From assembly GCF_014697025.1 (NCBI RefSeq), contig NZ_JACJRC010000001.1, forward strand, positions 434,001-498,000: a stretch of 64,000 nt of DNA. The letters are read 5' to 3'. Shown piece after piece: positions 52,203 through 61,469 of the stretch; the stretch's first letter is position 1, and each line of letters begins with the position of its first letter. The translations under genes and the position numbers were made by a program. Source of the stretch: Alkalinema sp. FACHB-956 (GTDB lineage: Bacteria > Cyanobacteriota > Cyanobacteriia > Leptolyngbyales > Leptolyngbyaceae). The notes under the pieces were generated by a model that ran no database searches, had not been told where the DNA came from, and saw only the letters and a list, made by a program, of their open reading frames with translations.

Positions 52203-54482
52203 ATGGTAGTTCCCGTTGATTTGAGTGCACAAGTTCCTCCTGTAGCCACTTTTACAAGCCCCAATGCTGCTGAAATATTGGTTCTTGATGCATCCCTTTC
52301 TCCTGAAGAGGTTCAGTTTTTACAACAGTTGTGGGATGCGATCGACTATGGCATTTTTATATTGGAGGTCATCGAAAACGGTCAAGATTTTCGGTACGTC
52401 AAGTTCAACGCCACGATGACTCGCACCAGTCCTATTCCTGTCGATTATCTGTTGGGGAAAACGGTGAGAGAGGCACTTCCTCCAACGATTTCCGACATCT
52501 GTTTACGACGGTATCAGGCTTGTTTTAATTCTGCCCAAACGGTTTCCTTTGAAGAACATTTTGAATTAGAAGGAAATAGGGTCTGGTGGTTGCTAACGGT
52601 CAAGCCTTTGTGCTGGGGGACGGCGGGCATTCAGCAATTGATCGCCACCGCTGTTGATATTACCGCACAAAAGGAAATCGAAGCAGAGATTGGAATTCGT
52701 GAAGCGAAGTTTCGACGATTTGTCGAAAATGCCGATGATCTCATCTACGAAGTTGATGCCGCAGGGAACTTCACCTATCTGTCGCCTCAGTTCAAAACCA
52801 TGTATGGCTATGAGGTGAAAGCGTTTTTACGAAAATCCTTTGTCTCGATCGTCCATCCTGACGATCTGACCCGAGTAGCTGCAAGTAACCAACATTTATT
52901 ATTGACTGGAGAGCGCCAATCAGGACTGGAATTCCGAACGTGTCGTAGGGATGGCAGTTCAATTTGGATTGTTTGCAATAATTCCCCTATTAAAAATGAA
53001 TTGGGTCAGGTCATTGGTTTCCATGGAATTGCTCGGGATGTCAGCGATCGTAAAGTGGCAGAAGCCCAACTCCAAGAGCAAACTCGCTACAAAACGCTCC
53101 TCAGCCACATTGCCAATCAAATTTGTAATGCACTGAGTTTAAACACAGTTATTGAAACGACAATTCACGCCTTACATGAGCTGCTTGAACTGGATTATTG
53201 TGGATTTGGTTGGTTCCACCCCAACGGAGCAGAACCCATTTGGGAAATCATAATGGATGCCAGACCTGAGGGTTTCCCGAGCTATGTAGGAAAGTATCCA
53301 GCCTCTTTATTGGGCAGCGGTTCTGACTTACTCATACAACATCAAACGATTATCATTAATGATAGTCAAGACGTTGAAGATCCAGTCTTTCGAGCTTTGC
53401 TAGATTCATCTAACATTAAGTCCGATGTCACGTTGCCCATCAGAACTGCGGGCGATCGCATTGGGCTTCTATTTTGTTTGTATTCCCAAAAATACCACCA
53501 CTGGAGTGACCCGGAAATTGAGTTGCTCAATGCCATTGGGAGTCAAGTCTCGATCGCCATTGACCAAGCTGATCTCTATGCCCAAACACGGGCAAAAAGC
53601 CAAAAACTGGAAATCACCTTGCAGGAATTGCGGCGCACGCAAGCTCAGATGGTGCACCATGAAAAAATGTCGAGCCTTGGCCAACTGGTTGCAGGAATTG
53701 CCCATGAAATTAACAATCCTGTCAACTTCATTCATGGCAATATCAACTATGCCGCAGAATATACCCAAGACCTTCTGGGGTTAATTGAACTCTATCAGAA
53801 GGACTATCCTAACCCGACCTCCGCCATTGCCGACTATATTGAAGAAGTTGATCTAGAGTTTCTCAGTCAAGATTTACTGAAGCTACTGAATTCCATGAAG
53901 GTGGGAACGGAACGCATCCGCGAAATTGTGAAGTCCCTGCGCCTATTTTCCCGGTTGGATGAATCGGATGTGAAATCTGTCGATATTCATGAAAGCATGG
54001 ATAGTACATTAATGATCCTACAGAATCGTCTCAAAGGTAAGCCAAATTGTCCTGGGATTCAAGTCATTAAACAGTATGGTACCTTGCCTTCCGTGGAGTG
54101 CTATGCAGGCCAACTCAACCAAGTTTTCATGAACATCTTGGCCAATGCGATCGATGCCTTAGAGGAAAGGGATAAGCATCGTTCCATTCCAGAGATGGAA
54201 GCTCATCCCAGCCAAATCACCATTACAACTTCGTTGCTGGAGGAATCCGACGGTAAGCAGTGGGTGGAAATTGCGATCGCGGACAATGGCCCAGGGATTC
54301 CTGAAGACATTCAAGGCCGAATCTTTGACCCATTTTTTACGACCAAGCCCGTGGGTCAAGGGACGGGGATGGGACTATCCACCAGCTATCAAGTTATTGC
54401 CGATAAACATCAAGGGAGTCTGACCTGCTCGTCAACCGTGGGTCACGGCACGGAACTCGTGATTCGCATTCCCCATCGTTAG
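52203..54482 (+). CDS. PAS-PAS-GAF sensor histidine kinase (copy 1)
   Basis: A 759-residue soluble sensor kinase. PAS-like domains are at about residues 40-160 and 170-285, the second ending GFHGIARDVSDRK. GAF is at about 300-455. The dimerisation/phospho-acceptor helix has His501 (AGIAHEINNPVNF). The ATPase domain has NAIDAL, DNGPGIPED and GTGMGLSTS. There is no membrane helix, HAMP or receiver domain. The next gene is a close paralogue with the same order of domains. AAGG lies 4 nt before the ATG. No response regulator is adjacent; the ligand is unknown. Confidence 0.93.
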   Translation: MVVPVDLSAQVPPVATFTSPNAAEILVLDASLSPEEVQFLQQLWDAIDYGIFILEVIENGQDFRYVKFNATMTRTSPIPVDYLLGKTVREALPPTISDICLRRYQACFNSAQTVSFEEHFELEGNRVWWLLTVKPLCWGTAGIQQLIATAVDITAQKEIEAEIGIREAKFRRFVENADDLIYEVDAAGNFTYLSPQFKTMYGYEVKAFLRKSFVSIVHPDDLTRVAASNQHLLLTGERQSGLEFRTCRRDGSSIWIVCNNSPIKNELGQVIGFHGIARDVSDRKVAEAQLQEQTRYKTLLSHIANQICNALSLNTVIETTIHALHELLELDYCGFGWFHPNGAEPIWEIIMDARPEGFPSYVGKYPASLLGSGSDLLIQHQTIIINDSQDVEDPVFRALLDSSNIKSDVTLPIRTAGDRIGLLFCLYSQKYHHWSDPEIELLNAIGSQVSIAIDQADLYAQTRAKSQKLEITLQELRRTQAQMVHHEKMSSLGQLVAGIAHEINNPVNFIHGNINYAAEYTQDLLGLIELYQKDYPNPTSAIADYIEEVDLEFLSQDLLKLLNSMKVGTERIREIVKSLRLFSRLDESDVKSVDIHESMDSTLMILQNRLKGKPNCPGIQVIKQYGTLPSVECYAGQLNQVFMNILANAIDALEERDKHRSIPEMEAHPSQITITTSLLEESDGKQWVEIAIADNGPGIPEDIQGRIFDPFFTTKPVGQGTGMGLSTSYQVIADKHQGSLTCSSTVGHGTELVIRIPHR

Positions 54483-54592
54483 AATAGTAAACTATAGGTA
54501 CGCATAGGGAATTCTGGAATTATTGTGGAGAGTCCTTGAGAATCGTTCTTGAGTATCGTTCCCCCTACTTCCTCTACCTAGGCTAAAGTTTT

Positions 54593-56869
54593 ATGAAAGT
54601 TCCCATTGATGGCCCTGGCACTTCGTTTACGGATGGGGTTCTTTCTTCAGAACAACCCGCATTATTACAGCCCCAAGTTTTACAACCCCAAGTTTTACAA
54701 CCCCAAGTTTTACGACAATTGTGGGATACCTTAGATGGCATTTTTGTCTTAGAGGTCATCGACAATGGTCAGGATTTCCGGTACGTCAAATTCAACGCGA
54801 CGATGGCTCGCACCAGTCCTATTCCCGTCAATGATTTGCTAGGAAAGACTGTGTGCGAAGCCCTTCCAGCTAACATTGCAGACCTCTATCTGCGTCGATA
54901 TCAAGCTTGTTTCTCCGCTCAAAAGGCGATTTCCTTTGAAGAATATTTCGAACTCGACGGTCATCGCACTTGGTGGTTACTGACGGTCAAGCCGCTCTCC
55001 TGGGGGGAACAGGGTATTCAACAATTAATCGTCACGGCGACTGATATTACCGTACAAAAAGAAATCGAATTAGAAATTAGCTTACGTGAAGCGAAATTCC
55101 GGCACTTTATCGAAAATGCAGATGATCTCATCTACGAAGTCGATGCTGCGGGGAACTTCACCTATCTGTCACCTCAGTTCAAAACCATGTATGGTTACGA
55201 GGTGCAAGAGTTTTTATTCAAACCCTTTGGTCTTTTCATCCATCCTAACGACTTACCTCGGGTGATTGCTAGTAGTCAGCATTTGTTGCAAACCGGAGAA
55301 AAGCTATCAGGGCTTGAGTTTCGCACTCGGCGGAAGGATGGAAGTTGGATTTGGATTGTTTGTAATAACTCGCCTATCAAAAACGAATTGGGCCAAGTCA
55401 TTGGTTTCCATGGAATTGCTCGGGATGTCAGCGATCGAAAAGTAGCAGAGGCTCAACTCCAAGAACAAAATCGCTATAAAACCCTTCTCAGTCAAATCAC
55501 CAATCAAATTTGTAATGCACTAAGTTTAAATACAGTTATTGAAACGACAATTCAAGCCTTACATGAGCTTCTTGAATTGGACTATTGCGGGTTCGGTTGG
55601 TTACGCCCCCAGGAAGAAGAATCTGTTTGGGAAATCATTATGGATGTCAGACCCGACGGGTTTCCCAGCTACGTCGGAGAATATCCCGTCTCTTTATTGG
55701 GGAATGCTTCCGATTTGCTCATACAGCATCAAACGATTGTGATTAATGACAGTCGAGAGGTTGAGGATCCGGTCTTTCGAACTTTACTAGATTCACTCAA
55801 TATTAAATCCGATGTGATTTTATCTATTAGAACGGCGAACGATCGCATTGGCCTCCTATTTTGTCTATATTCCCAAAAATACCACCACTGGAGTGAAGCG
55901 GAAATTGATTTACTGAATGCTGTTGGGAATCAAGTTTCGATCGCCATTGACCACACCGATCTCTATACCCAAGCACAGGCCAAAAGTCAGGAACTGGAAA
56001 TCACCTTACAGGAATTGCGGCGCACGCAAGCGCAAATGGTGCACCATGAAAAAATGTCGAGCCTCGGCCAATTGGTTGCAGGGATTGCCCATGAAATTAA
56101 TAATCCCGTCAATTTCATCCATGGCAATATTACCTATGCAGCAGAATATACCCAAGATCTGTTGAATATTGTTGAACTCTATCGGAAAAACTATCCGAAC
56201 CCGAGTTCCGCGATCGTCAATCAGATTGAAGCCATTAATCTAGAGTCTCTCAATCAAGATCTGCTCAAACTCTTAAGTTCCATGAAAGGTGGAACAGAAC
56301 GCATTCGCGAAATCGTGAAGTCTCTACGCCTATTTTCCCGGTTGGATGAGTCGGATGTGAAAGCCGTCGATATCCATGCAGGCATTGACAGCACATTAAT
56401 GATTTTACAGAATCGCCTCAATGGAACAGACAACCAACCCGGAATTCAAGTCGTTAAACAGTACGGCACATTACCGCAAGTGGAATGCTATGCTGGGCAA
56501 CTGAATCAAGTATTCATGCATATTTTAGCCAATGCGATCGATGCACTCAATGAGAGGGATCGTCATCGCAAACTCCCAGAAATAGCAGCTCATCCTAGTC
56601 AAATTACGATTACCACTGCGTTACTGGATGACCCCTGTGGCAAGCAGTGGGTGGAAATTGCGATCGCGGATAATGGCCCAGGAATTCCGGAAGACATTCA
56701 AAGTCATATCTTCGACCCATTTTTCACGACCAAGCCCGTGGGGCAAGGGACAGGGATGGGACTATCCACCAGCCACCAAATTATTGTTGATAAACACCAA
56801 GGCCATCTGACCTGTGTTTCCACAGTGGGTCATGGAACGGAACTTGTGATTCGAATTCCCCATCGATAA
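54593..56869 (+). CDS. PAS-PAS-GAF sensor histidine kinase (copy 2)
   Basis: A 758-residue paralogue of the preceding kinase, alike along its whole length, with near-identical stretches in PAS2 and the kinase core. The phospho-acceptor is His500 and the ATPase motifs DNGPGIPED and GTGMGLSTS are kept. The main difference is at the N-terminus, where residues about 25-40 are three QPQVL pentapeptides coded by a 15-bp tandem repeat. The leader before the ATG (CCTAGGCTAAAGTTTT) also resembles that of copy 1, so the duplication included the 5' region. Likely a recent tandem duplicate with some divergence of the sensory part. Confidence 0.93.
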   Translation: MKVPIDGPGTSFTDGVLSSEQPALLQPQVLQPQVLQPQVLRQLWDTLDGIFVLEVIDNGQDFRYVKFNATMARTSPIPVNDLLGKTVCEALPANIADLYLRRYQACFSAQKAISFEEYFELDGHRTWWLLTVKPLSWGEQGIQQLIVTATDITVQKEIELEISLREAKFRHFIENADDLIYEVDAAGNFTYLSPQFKTMYGYEVQEFLFKPFGLFIHPNDLPRVIASSQHLLQTGEKLSGLEFRTRRKDGSWIWIVCNNSPIKNELGQVIGFHGIARDVSDRKVAEAQLQEQNRYKTLLSQITNQICNALSLNTVIETTIQALHELLELDYCGFGWLRPQEEESVWEIIMDVRPDGFPSYVGEYPVSLLGNASDLLIQHQTIVINDSREVEDPVFRTLLDSLNIKSDVILSIRTANDRIGLLFCLYSQKYHHWSEAEIDLLNAVGNQVSIAIDHTDLYTQAQAKSQELEITLQELRRTQAQMVHHEKMSSLGQLVAGIAHEINNPVNFIHGNITYAAEYTQDLLNIVELYRKNYPNPSSAIVNQIEAINLESLNQDLLKLLSSMKGGTERIREIVKSLRLFSRLDESDVKAVDIHAGIDSTLMILQNRLNGTDNQPGIQVVKQYGTLPQVECYAGQLNQVFMHILANAIDALNERDRHRKLPEIAAHPSQITITTALLDDPCGKQWVEIAIADNGPGIPEDIQSHIFDPFFTTKPVGQGTGMGLSTSHQIIVDKHQGHLTCVSTVGHGTELVIRIPHR
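54668..54712 (+). repeat. In-frame 15-bp tandem repeat in kinase copy 2
   Basis: CA(G/A)CCCCAAGTTTTA at 54668-54682, 54683-54697 and 54698-54712, differing at one base. Copy 1 of the kinase lacks it. Confidence 0.92.
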
Positions 56870-56872
56870 CGG

Positions 56873-57031
56873 GGGTCGATGGCAATCTGTGGGTCGATGG
56901 CAATCTGTTATCTGTTATCTGTTGCCAGGGGCGATCGCGCTTTAATGCTCAGAGGTCTATTGGCTGCCTCCGCCTCAAAGTGGCGGTTGCGGACTCAAGA
57001 AAAAAGTCTGTAGCAAGAAAAAAGTCTGTAA
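56873..57031. repeat. Two 18-bp tandem duplications after the kinase genes
   Basis: GGGTCGATGGCAATCTGT at 56873-56890 and 56891-56908, and CAAGAAAAAAGTCTGTA(G/A)-type at 56996-57013 and 57014-57031. The second overlaps one arm of the epimerase terminator. The DNA between is unremarkable. Confidence 0.85.
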
Positions 57032-57054
57032 CAGAGTCAACCTGCCACAGACTT
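57015..57054 (-). terminator. Terminator of the glycan-locus epimerase
   Basis: AAGTCTGT (57022-57029) and ACAGACTT (57047-57054) pair. On the minus strand a TTTTTT run follows. It lies about 70 bp past the epimerase stop. Confidence 0.75.
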
Positions 57055-57122
57055 ATCGCGATACCAAACTCAAACAATAGATAACGGTTGCATTCTGCTG
57101 ACGGGATGGATGCGCTGTTCCC

Positions 57123-58103
57123 TTAGCTGACCGACGAACTCACCGAAGTCGCTTCAGCGTACAATTCCTGAATCCAAGCCCACTCTTGCTCCAGGCCCTC
57201 GCGCAAGGCTACCTGTGGATTGTACCCCAGGATTTCCCGTGCCTTGGTCACATCGGCTGCTGTATGTCTTGCATCGCCCCGTGCCTTCTCAATGTGATTG
57301 CGCTGAATGGGTTTGCCGATAATGTCCTCCATCAGGTTCAGCACGTCTGCCAGCACAACCCGACTGCCACCGCCAATATTGAAAATTTCCCCCACTGCGC
57401 CAGGGGCTTTCGCTGCGGCTAAGTTGGCGGCCACTGCATCACTAATGAACGTAAAATCACGGGTTTGTTGCCCATCGCCAAAAATATCGATCGGGCGATC
57501 GTTCATTGCAGCCTTAAAAAACTTGTGAAAGCCCATATCTGGCCGTTGACGAGGGCCATAGACTGTAAAGTAACGCAGGGAGACAAACGGAACACCAAAG
57601 TTGTCGTGATACAACCCACACAACCGTTCTGCGGCTAGCTTGGTAATGCCGTAGGGAGAAACGGGCTGGGGCGGAATGGTTTCGTAGGTGGGCAGGGTTT
57701 CCGCGTTGCCGTAGATGGACGAAGTCGATGCGTAGATAAACCGTTGCAGGTGTTTCGCATCCTTGGCTGCTTCCAGCATCACCTGGGTTGCATTGATGTT
57801 GCGCTCTGTATAAGCCCGGAAACTTGTGCCCCAGCTGGCCCGCACCCCGGCCTGGGCCGCTTGGTGATAGACAACATCCACATCCTGAAGCAATAAATTC
57901 CAGTCAAGGAATTGAATATCGCCCTCAATCAGTTGAAAATTCGGATGATCCACAAAACTTTGCAAGTTTCGCCGTTTCAACTGCGGATCATAGTAATCGT
58001 TAAAGTGATCGATCCCAATCACCCGATCGCCTTGCTTTAACAAGGTTTCGGCGACATGAGAACCGATGAATCCAGCCACACCTGTTACAACATTTATTCC
58101 CAT
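57123..58103 (-). CDS. NAD-dependent sugar epimerase (UDP-glucuronate 4-epimerase-like)
   Basis: An extended-SDR nucleotide-sugar epimerase, 326 residues from the ATG at 58103. NAD motif VTGVAGFIGSH is at the N-terminus. The catalytic Tyr and Lys lie in SPYGITKLAAE, preceded by STSSIYG. RYFTVYGPRQRPDMGFHKF is the hallmark of the glucuronate-epimerase (CapI/GAE) branch. It would supply UDP-galacturonate or a similar sugar for the surrounding glycosyltransferases. It is last in the minus-strand glycan series and followed by a terminator. The frame is open upstream but without an ATG. Confidence 0.92.
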   Translation of the reverse strand: MGINVVTGVAGFIGSHVAETLLKQGDRVIGIDHFNDYYDPQLKRRNLQSFVDHPNFQLIEGDIQFLDWNLLLQDVDVVYHQAAQAGVRASWGTSFRAYTERNINATQVMLEAAKDAKHLQRFIYASTSSIYGNAETLPTYETIPPQPVSPYGITKLAAERLCGLYHDNFGVPFVSLRYFTVYGPRQRPDMGFHKFFKAAMNDRPIDIFGDGQQTRDFTFISDAVAANLAAAKAPGAVGEIFNIGGGSRVVLADVLNLMEDIIGKPIQRNHIEKARGDARHTAADVTKAREILGYNPQVALREGLEQEWAWIQELYAEATSVSSSVS

Positions 58104-58255
58104 ACGGCATCCTATTGGGTCAGGATAATACTGTAAATTGAAAGCCTGTCCTTCGCCATCCGCGATTTCATCCCTCAACAGAAATTTGCTGAGTGCTCTC
58201 TGAGTTCAATCCTAGTTCTGCGGATTGGCGGGTGGCACCCCAGAAATCCTCGATC

Positions 58256-59173
58256 TTAGCCCCTGACTTTATTCACTAATCGCTTTAAAAAGCTAGCTTT
58301 GGGCGATTTGACCGGAGCAGTCGGGGTTTCAAAGGTGGGCATCTCTTCGCCGAGGTAGCGATGCTTGGCCCACAGATCCCAGTAGGGACAACCGGGTTGA
58401 ATCCGAATGCCCGCCCAGTGGAGATACTGTAAGGGCTGATTGCAGGTGGGGTCGAAGGGGCGATCGTTGTTCAGCACAAACTGGGGACTGCCCGCCCAGC
58501 TACCGGGGGCACCTCCTTCCCGCCGCACGACGTTGAAGCGTTTGGCCACCCGCTTGAGAATCATGTAGTTGATGATGGGCTGGTCGGAGGTTTTTTGGGA
58601 AAAGTCGAAGAATTCAGGGTGTTGAGCACATTCAGCAAAGGTTTCCAGCAAGTCTTTTTCCTGGATTACCCCTTTTCTGGACGCCCACCAACCGCCATTA
58701 AACAGATCTTGCAAGTCTTGCTCAGTGAAAATGCCTTGGGTTAATACGGCTTCAGAAAAGACGTTTTTGATGCCCCCGCGATGTTGATAGTCGCAGCAGA
58801 GGAAATCATAATCCTGCAAATAGTTGAGATTATCAACAATCTTTTCAAAAACAACAATGTCGGTGTCGATGTAGAGAAATTCCTCGAAGGGGCCAAACCA
58901 ACAGGCTTGCTTGCGGAATTGGTTGGGCCGTGCAAAGAAGTTGCCCCCAAAGGTCTCATGCAACTGCCGAGACAGTCGATCGATCAATTCCAAGTCTTCA
59001 TAGACGGTGACGCCAAATCGTTGATTCAGCAGGGCGGCAATGCTGTGATAGTTGTCGTCGTAGGGAATTAAAACGATCGGGGTTTCGGTGTCATATAAAC
59101 GAATGCTATTCAGGAGCGCGATCGCATGATCGGTCACTTTATCATTCGCTGTGATGTAAATGCCACGACTCAT
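58256..59173 (-). CDS. Glycosyltransferase-like protein (Npun_R2821/R2823 family)
   Basis: 305 residues from the ATG at 59173, chosen because AAGGAG lies 6 nt upstream. It is a GT-A type fold: GIYITANDKVTDHAIALLNSI opening, then the sugar-nucleotide DxD in FLYIDTDIVVF. YLHWAGIRIQPG near residue 255 resembles the closing motif of GT8-like enzymes. I place it in the cyanobacterial Npun_R2821/Npun_R2823 family. The next gene upstream codes a relative. Donor and acceptor are unknown. Confidence 0.82.
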   Translation of the reverse strand: MSRGIYITANDKVTDHAIALLNSIRLYDTETPIVLIPYDDNYHSIAALLNQRFGVTVYEDLELIDRLSRQLHETFGGNFFARPNQFRKQACWFGPFEEFLYIDTDIVVFEKIVDNLNYLQDYDFLCCDYQHRGGIKNVFSEAVLTQGIFTEQDLQDLFNGGWWASRKGVIQEKDLLETFAECAQHPEFFDFSQKTSDQPIINYMILKRVAKRFNVVRREGGAPGSWAGSPQFVLNNDRPFDPTCNQPLQYLHWAGIRIQPGCPYWDLWAKHRYLGEEMPTFETPTAPVKSPKASFLKRLVNKVRG

Positions 59174-59445
59174 GGCGAACTCCTTCAAAGGTGCGTTCAA
59201 CGCAGGATACTGCATTAGGGTGCCCAATTCAGAGGCAGAAATAAATCCCTTCCGCCAATTCCTACGCAAATTTCTAGCGCGATCGCCCTAACCACAATGC
59301 CTTAAAAACCTGTCAACTTAGAAGCCTGTGATTATCACAACTTGCGATTATCGCGGCAAAATATCGTCTAACCGCAGTTGAAGATTGGGGAACAGCGGAG
59401 AGACGATCGATTCCCCGAGGTGATTATGAGCCAGCAAGATAGAAA

Positions 59446-60447
59446 TTAGCGACCGATCGGGGTACGGCATAGTTTTTTCAAAATTCGATCGGCCAAGGGG
59501 GGGCGATCGCCGGAACGCGGTTTGCCAACAAAGCGGGGCTGCTGGCTGGGATCGTGCCAATAGCGGTATTGTAGAAAAATGTCGCGGTAGGGCAACGCCA
59601 GATTTTCCCCCGCACAGAGTCGTTGAAACAAACTGGACGATAAACCAATGTAATGTAAATAGGTGAGCGGAACTTCATGATCATAGAGCTGTCGATCGCG
59701 ATAGACAAAATGATCCGACGTTACACAGCAGCCCGTTTGTGCTTCCAGCGGCAGTTCTAGCGCGAGGTTATAGACCGACAAATTCGATCGCATCACCCAA
59801 TAGTTCAACAGCGTTTGGTCAGGAGCCATGCAATAGAGAATCTCTGACTCTCCCGATTGTAAATGGGTTAGTAATTCCTGCAACTGCGTCTCAGAAAAGG
59901 TATCTCGCTTCGCCGCATAGAAACCTGAACAGAAAATTTCTCGCGCTAACCGATCGTTCGCAAACACCTGCGACAATTTTGACGATCGATGATTGTACAC
60001 ATGGGAGAGATCGCGATGTTGGAAGTCGTAGACGATCCAGTCATGGGTTGTTAATTGCTGAAATAAGGGACGTACATCCTGGAGCAATAACGTATCCGCA
60101 TCCATGTAGAGAAAGCGATCGAAGGGCCCATAAAACGCAGCCAAGCGACGATGGGTGCCAAAGCGATAGTAGGGATCTGTCGTAATTTCCTGCCAGCGCT
60201 GCTTGGCTTGGGGACAGGCATCCCACATCGCCCGCGCCCAGTGATCCCAATAGGCCAGCACGGCGCGATCGCGAAAGATTTGTACCTGAGGGCGGGCTTG
60301 AATCACCTCCGCTAATCGATCGCAGCGATCGTCGTAGGGGAAAATGCAAACGGGAAACTCCGGCCCCATCGTCGCTTCAATGCTGTTGAGCAGCGCGATC
60401 GTTTGATCGAGAACCCGATCGTTTGCCAGGGTACAAATGCCATCCAT
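59446..60447 (-). CDS. Glycosyltransferase-like protein, related to the downstream gene
   Basis: 333 residues from the ATG at 60447; an ATG four codons upstream is possible. It has the same plan as the next gene: GICTLANDRVLDQTIALLNSI at the start, DxD in FLYMDADTLLLQ, and YLHYIGLSSSLF near the C-terminus. The middle (DHWARAMWDACPQAKQRW) differs, so a different donor or acceptor is likely. It is 53 bp downstream of the GT10-like gene, so they may be co-transcribed. Confidence 0.82.
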   Translation of the reverse strand: MDGICTLANDRVLDQTIALLNSIEATMGPEFPVCIFPYDDRCDRLAEVIQARPQVQIFRDRAVLAYWDHWARAMWDACPQAKQRWQEITTDPYYRFGTHRRLAAFYGPFDRFLYMDADTLLLQDVRPLFQQLTTHDWIVYDFQHRDLSHVYNHRSSKLSQVFANDRLAREIFCSGFYAAKRDTFSETQLQELLTHLQSGESEILYCMAPDQTLLNYWVMRSNLSVYNLALELPLEAQTGCCVTSDHFVYRDRQLYDHEVPLTYLHYIGLSSSLFQRLCAGENLALPYRDIFLQYRYWHDPSQQPRFVGKPRSGDRPPLADRILKKLCRTPIGR

Positions 60448-60500
60448 GCGTTTACCCATTCCCCTCAACTACGCTTCCACTACACTTGCAATCACTGCAC

Positions 60501-61469
60501 CTAAAACTTTGCCACATACTCTGCCAGCCAATTCACCAAATTCAACTTGTGCAGGATGATTTGACGGGCTTCGGCGATCGCGTCCTTGGCTTCATACCAA
60601 GCATCCGGGGTTGCCGTCACTTCCCGAATGTACTGCAAGCCTTTTTCATCCAAACTGGGCAGTCGCAGAAAACTACCGGGCGGCAAAAGCTTATCCGCAG
60701 CAGATCCGCCGTAGTAAATTGGCAAACACCAGCTCAGCAGCGAATCCCATAGCTTTTCGCTGACATACCAGTCATTGTCCGCATAGTTTTCGATCGACAA
60801 ATTGTAGTAATAGGGAGCCATGCCATACCACTTGTTATTAATTGCACTGGCCTTGGCCCAAGTAGGCAATCCCCGACCATAAAAGTCACAGTCCAGATCA
60901 CTTTCATGAATTAGTTGGAGAAATGCCAGACGAGTCCGGTGATTAGCCGTGCGATCGATGCCAGAAGTAATCCAGCTACAGGGCTTGACCTTGGGCGGTG
61001 GCGGCATTTGCTCCAGTTCCGCAAAGGTGTTGTTAACATACCAAATTGCGGGCATATAGTCCGGTTGGGGAGCGTGGTCATCTGGCCCAGAAATATAGTG
61101 GCAGTAGGGTTTTGCCTGGTTATAGGTGGCGATATTTTTATGGACAATTTCTGCCAGCGGAGGTTCGCGCCAGAGAAAAAGGGTGCGTTCCGGGGGAACC
61201 CCTCGGCGTTTAGCCTCTAGCGCTGTTTGCAGATCGATAAATTGCTTTTGTCGGCGTTGATTTTTGAGGGGATTCCAATGCCTTTGTGGAACCTGGGGAA
61301 AGTCATGGAAGTTATACATCAGCATAAAATCCGGACGCTCCGCATTGGCCAAAATCTGAATACGATCCCATTGGCCAAAGGGTTGCTTTGCTTGATTCCA
61401 AAGCCAATCGATCGAGCAGGGGTTCAGCCCCACATAACTGCTCATCATCCCAATCACAGTTCGATTCAT
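60501..61469 (-). CDS. GT10 (fucosyltransferase-like) glycosyltransferase
   Basis: 322 residues. The C-terminal half matches GT10: NLSIENYADNDWYVSEKLWD, then CLPIYYGG and LPPGSFLRLPSL, the donor-binding pattern of alpha-1,3-fucosyltransferases. The N-terminal half is less conserved. The donor may be GDP-fucose or another GDP-sugar. Its ATG overlaps the stop of the ABC exporter gene by 4 bp (ATGA), implying translational coupling and a shared pathway with the exporter. Confidence 0.85.
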   Translation of the reverse strand: MNRTVIGMMSSYVGLNPCSIDWLWNQAKQPFGQWDRIQILANAERPDFMLMYNFHDFPQVPQRHWNPLKNQRRQKQFIDLQTALEAKRRGVPPERTLFLWREPPLAEIVHKNIATYNQAKPYCHYISGPDDHAPQPDYMPAIWYVNNTFAELEQMPPPPKVKPCSWITSGIDRTANHRTRLAFLQLIHESDLDCDFYGRGLPTWAKASAINNKWYGMAPYYYNLSIENYADNDWYVSEKLWDSLLSWCLPIYYGGSAADKLLPPGSFLRLPSLDEKGLQYIREVTATPDAWYEAKDAIAEARQIILHKLNLVNWLAEYVAKF

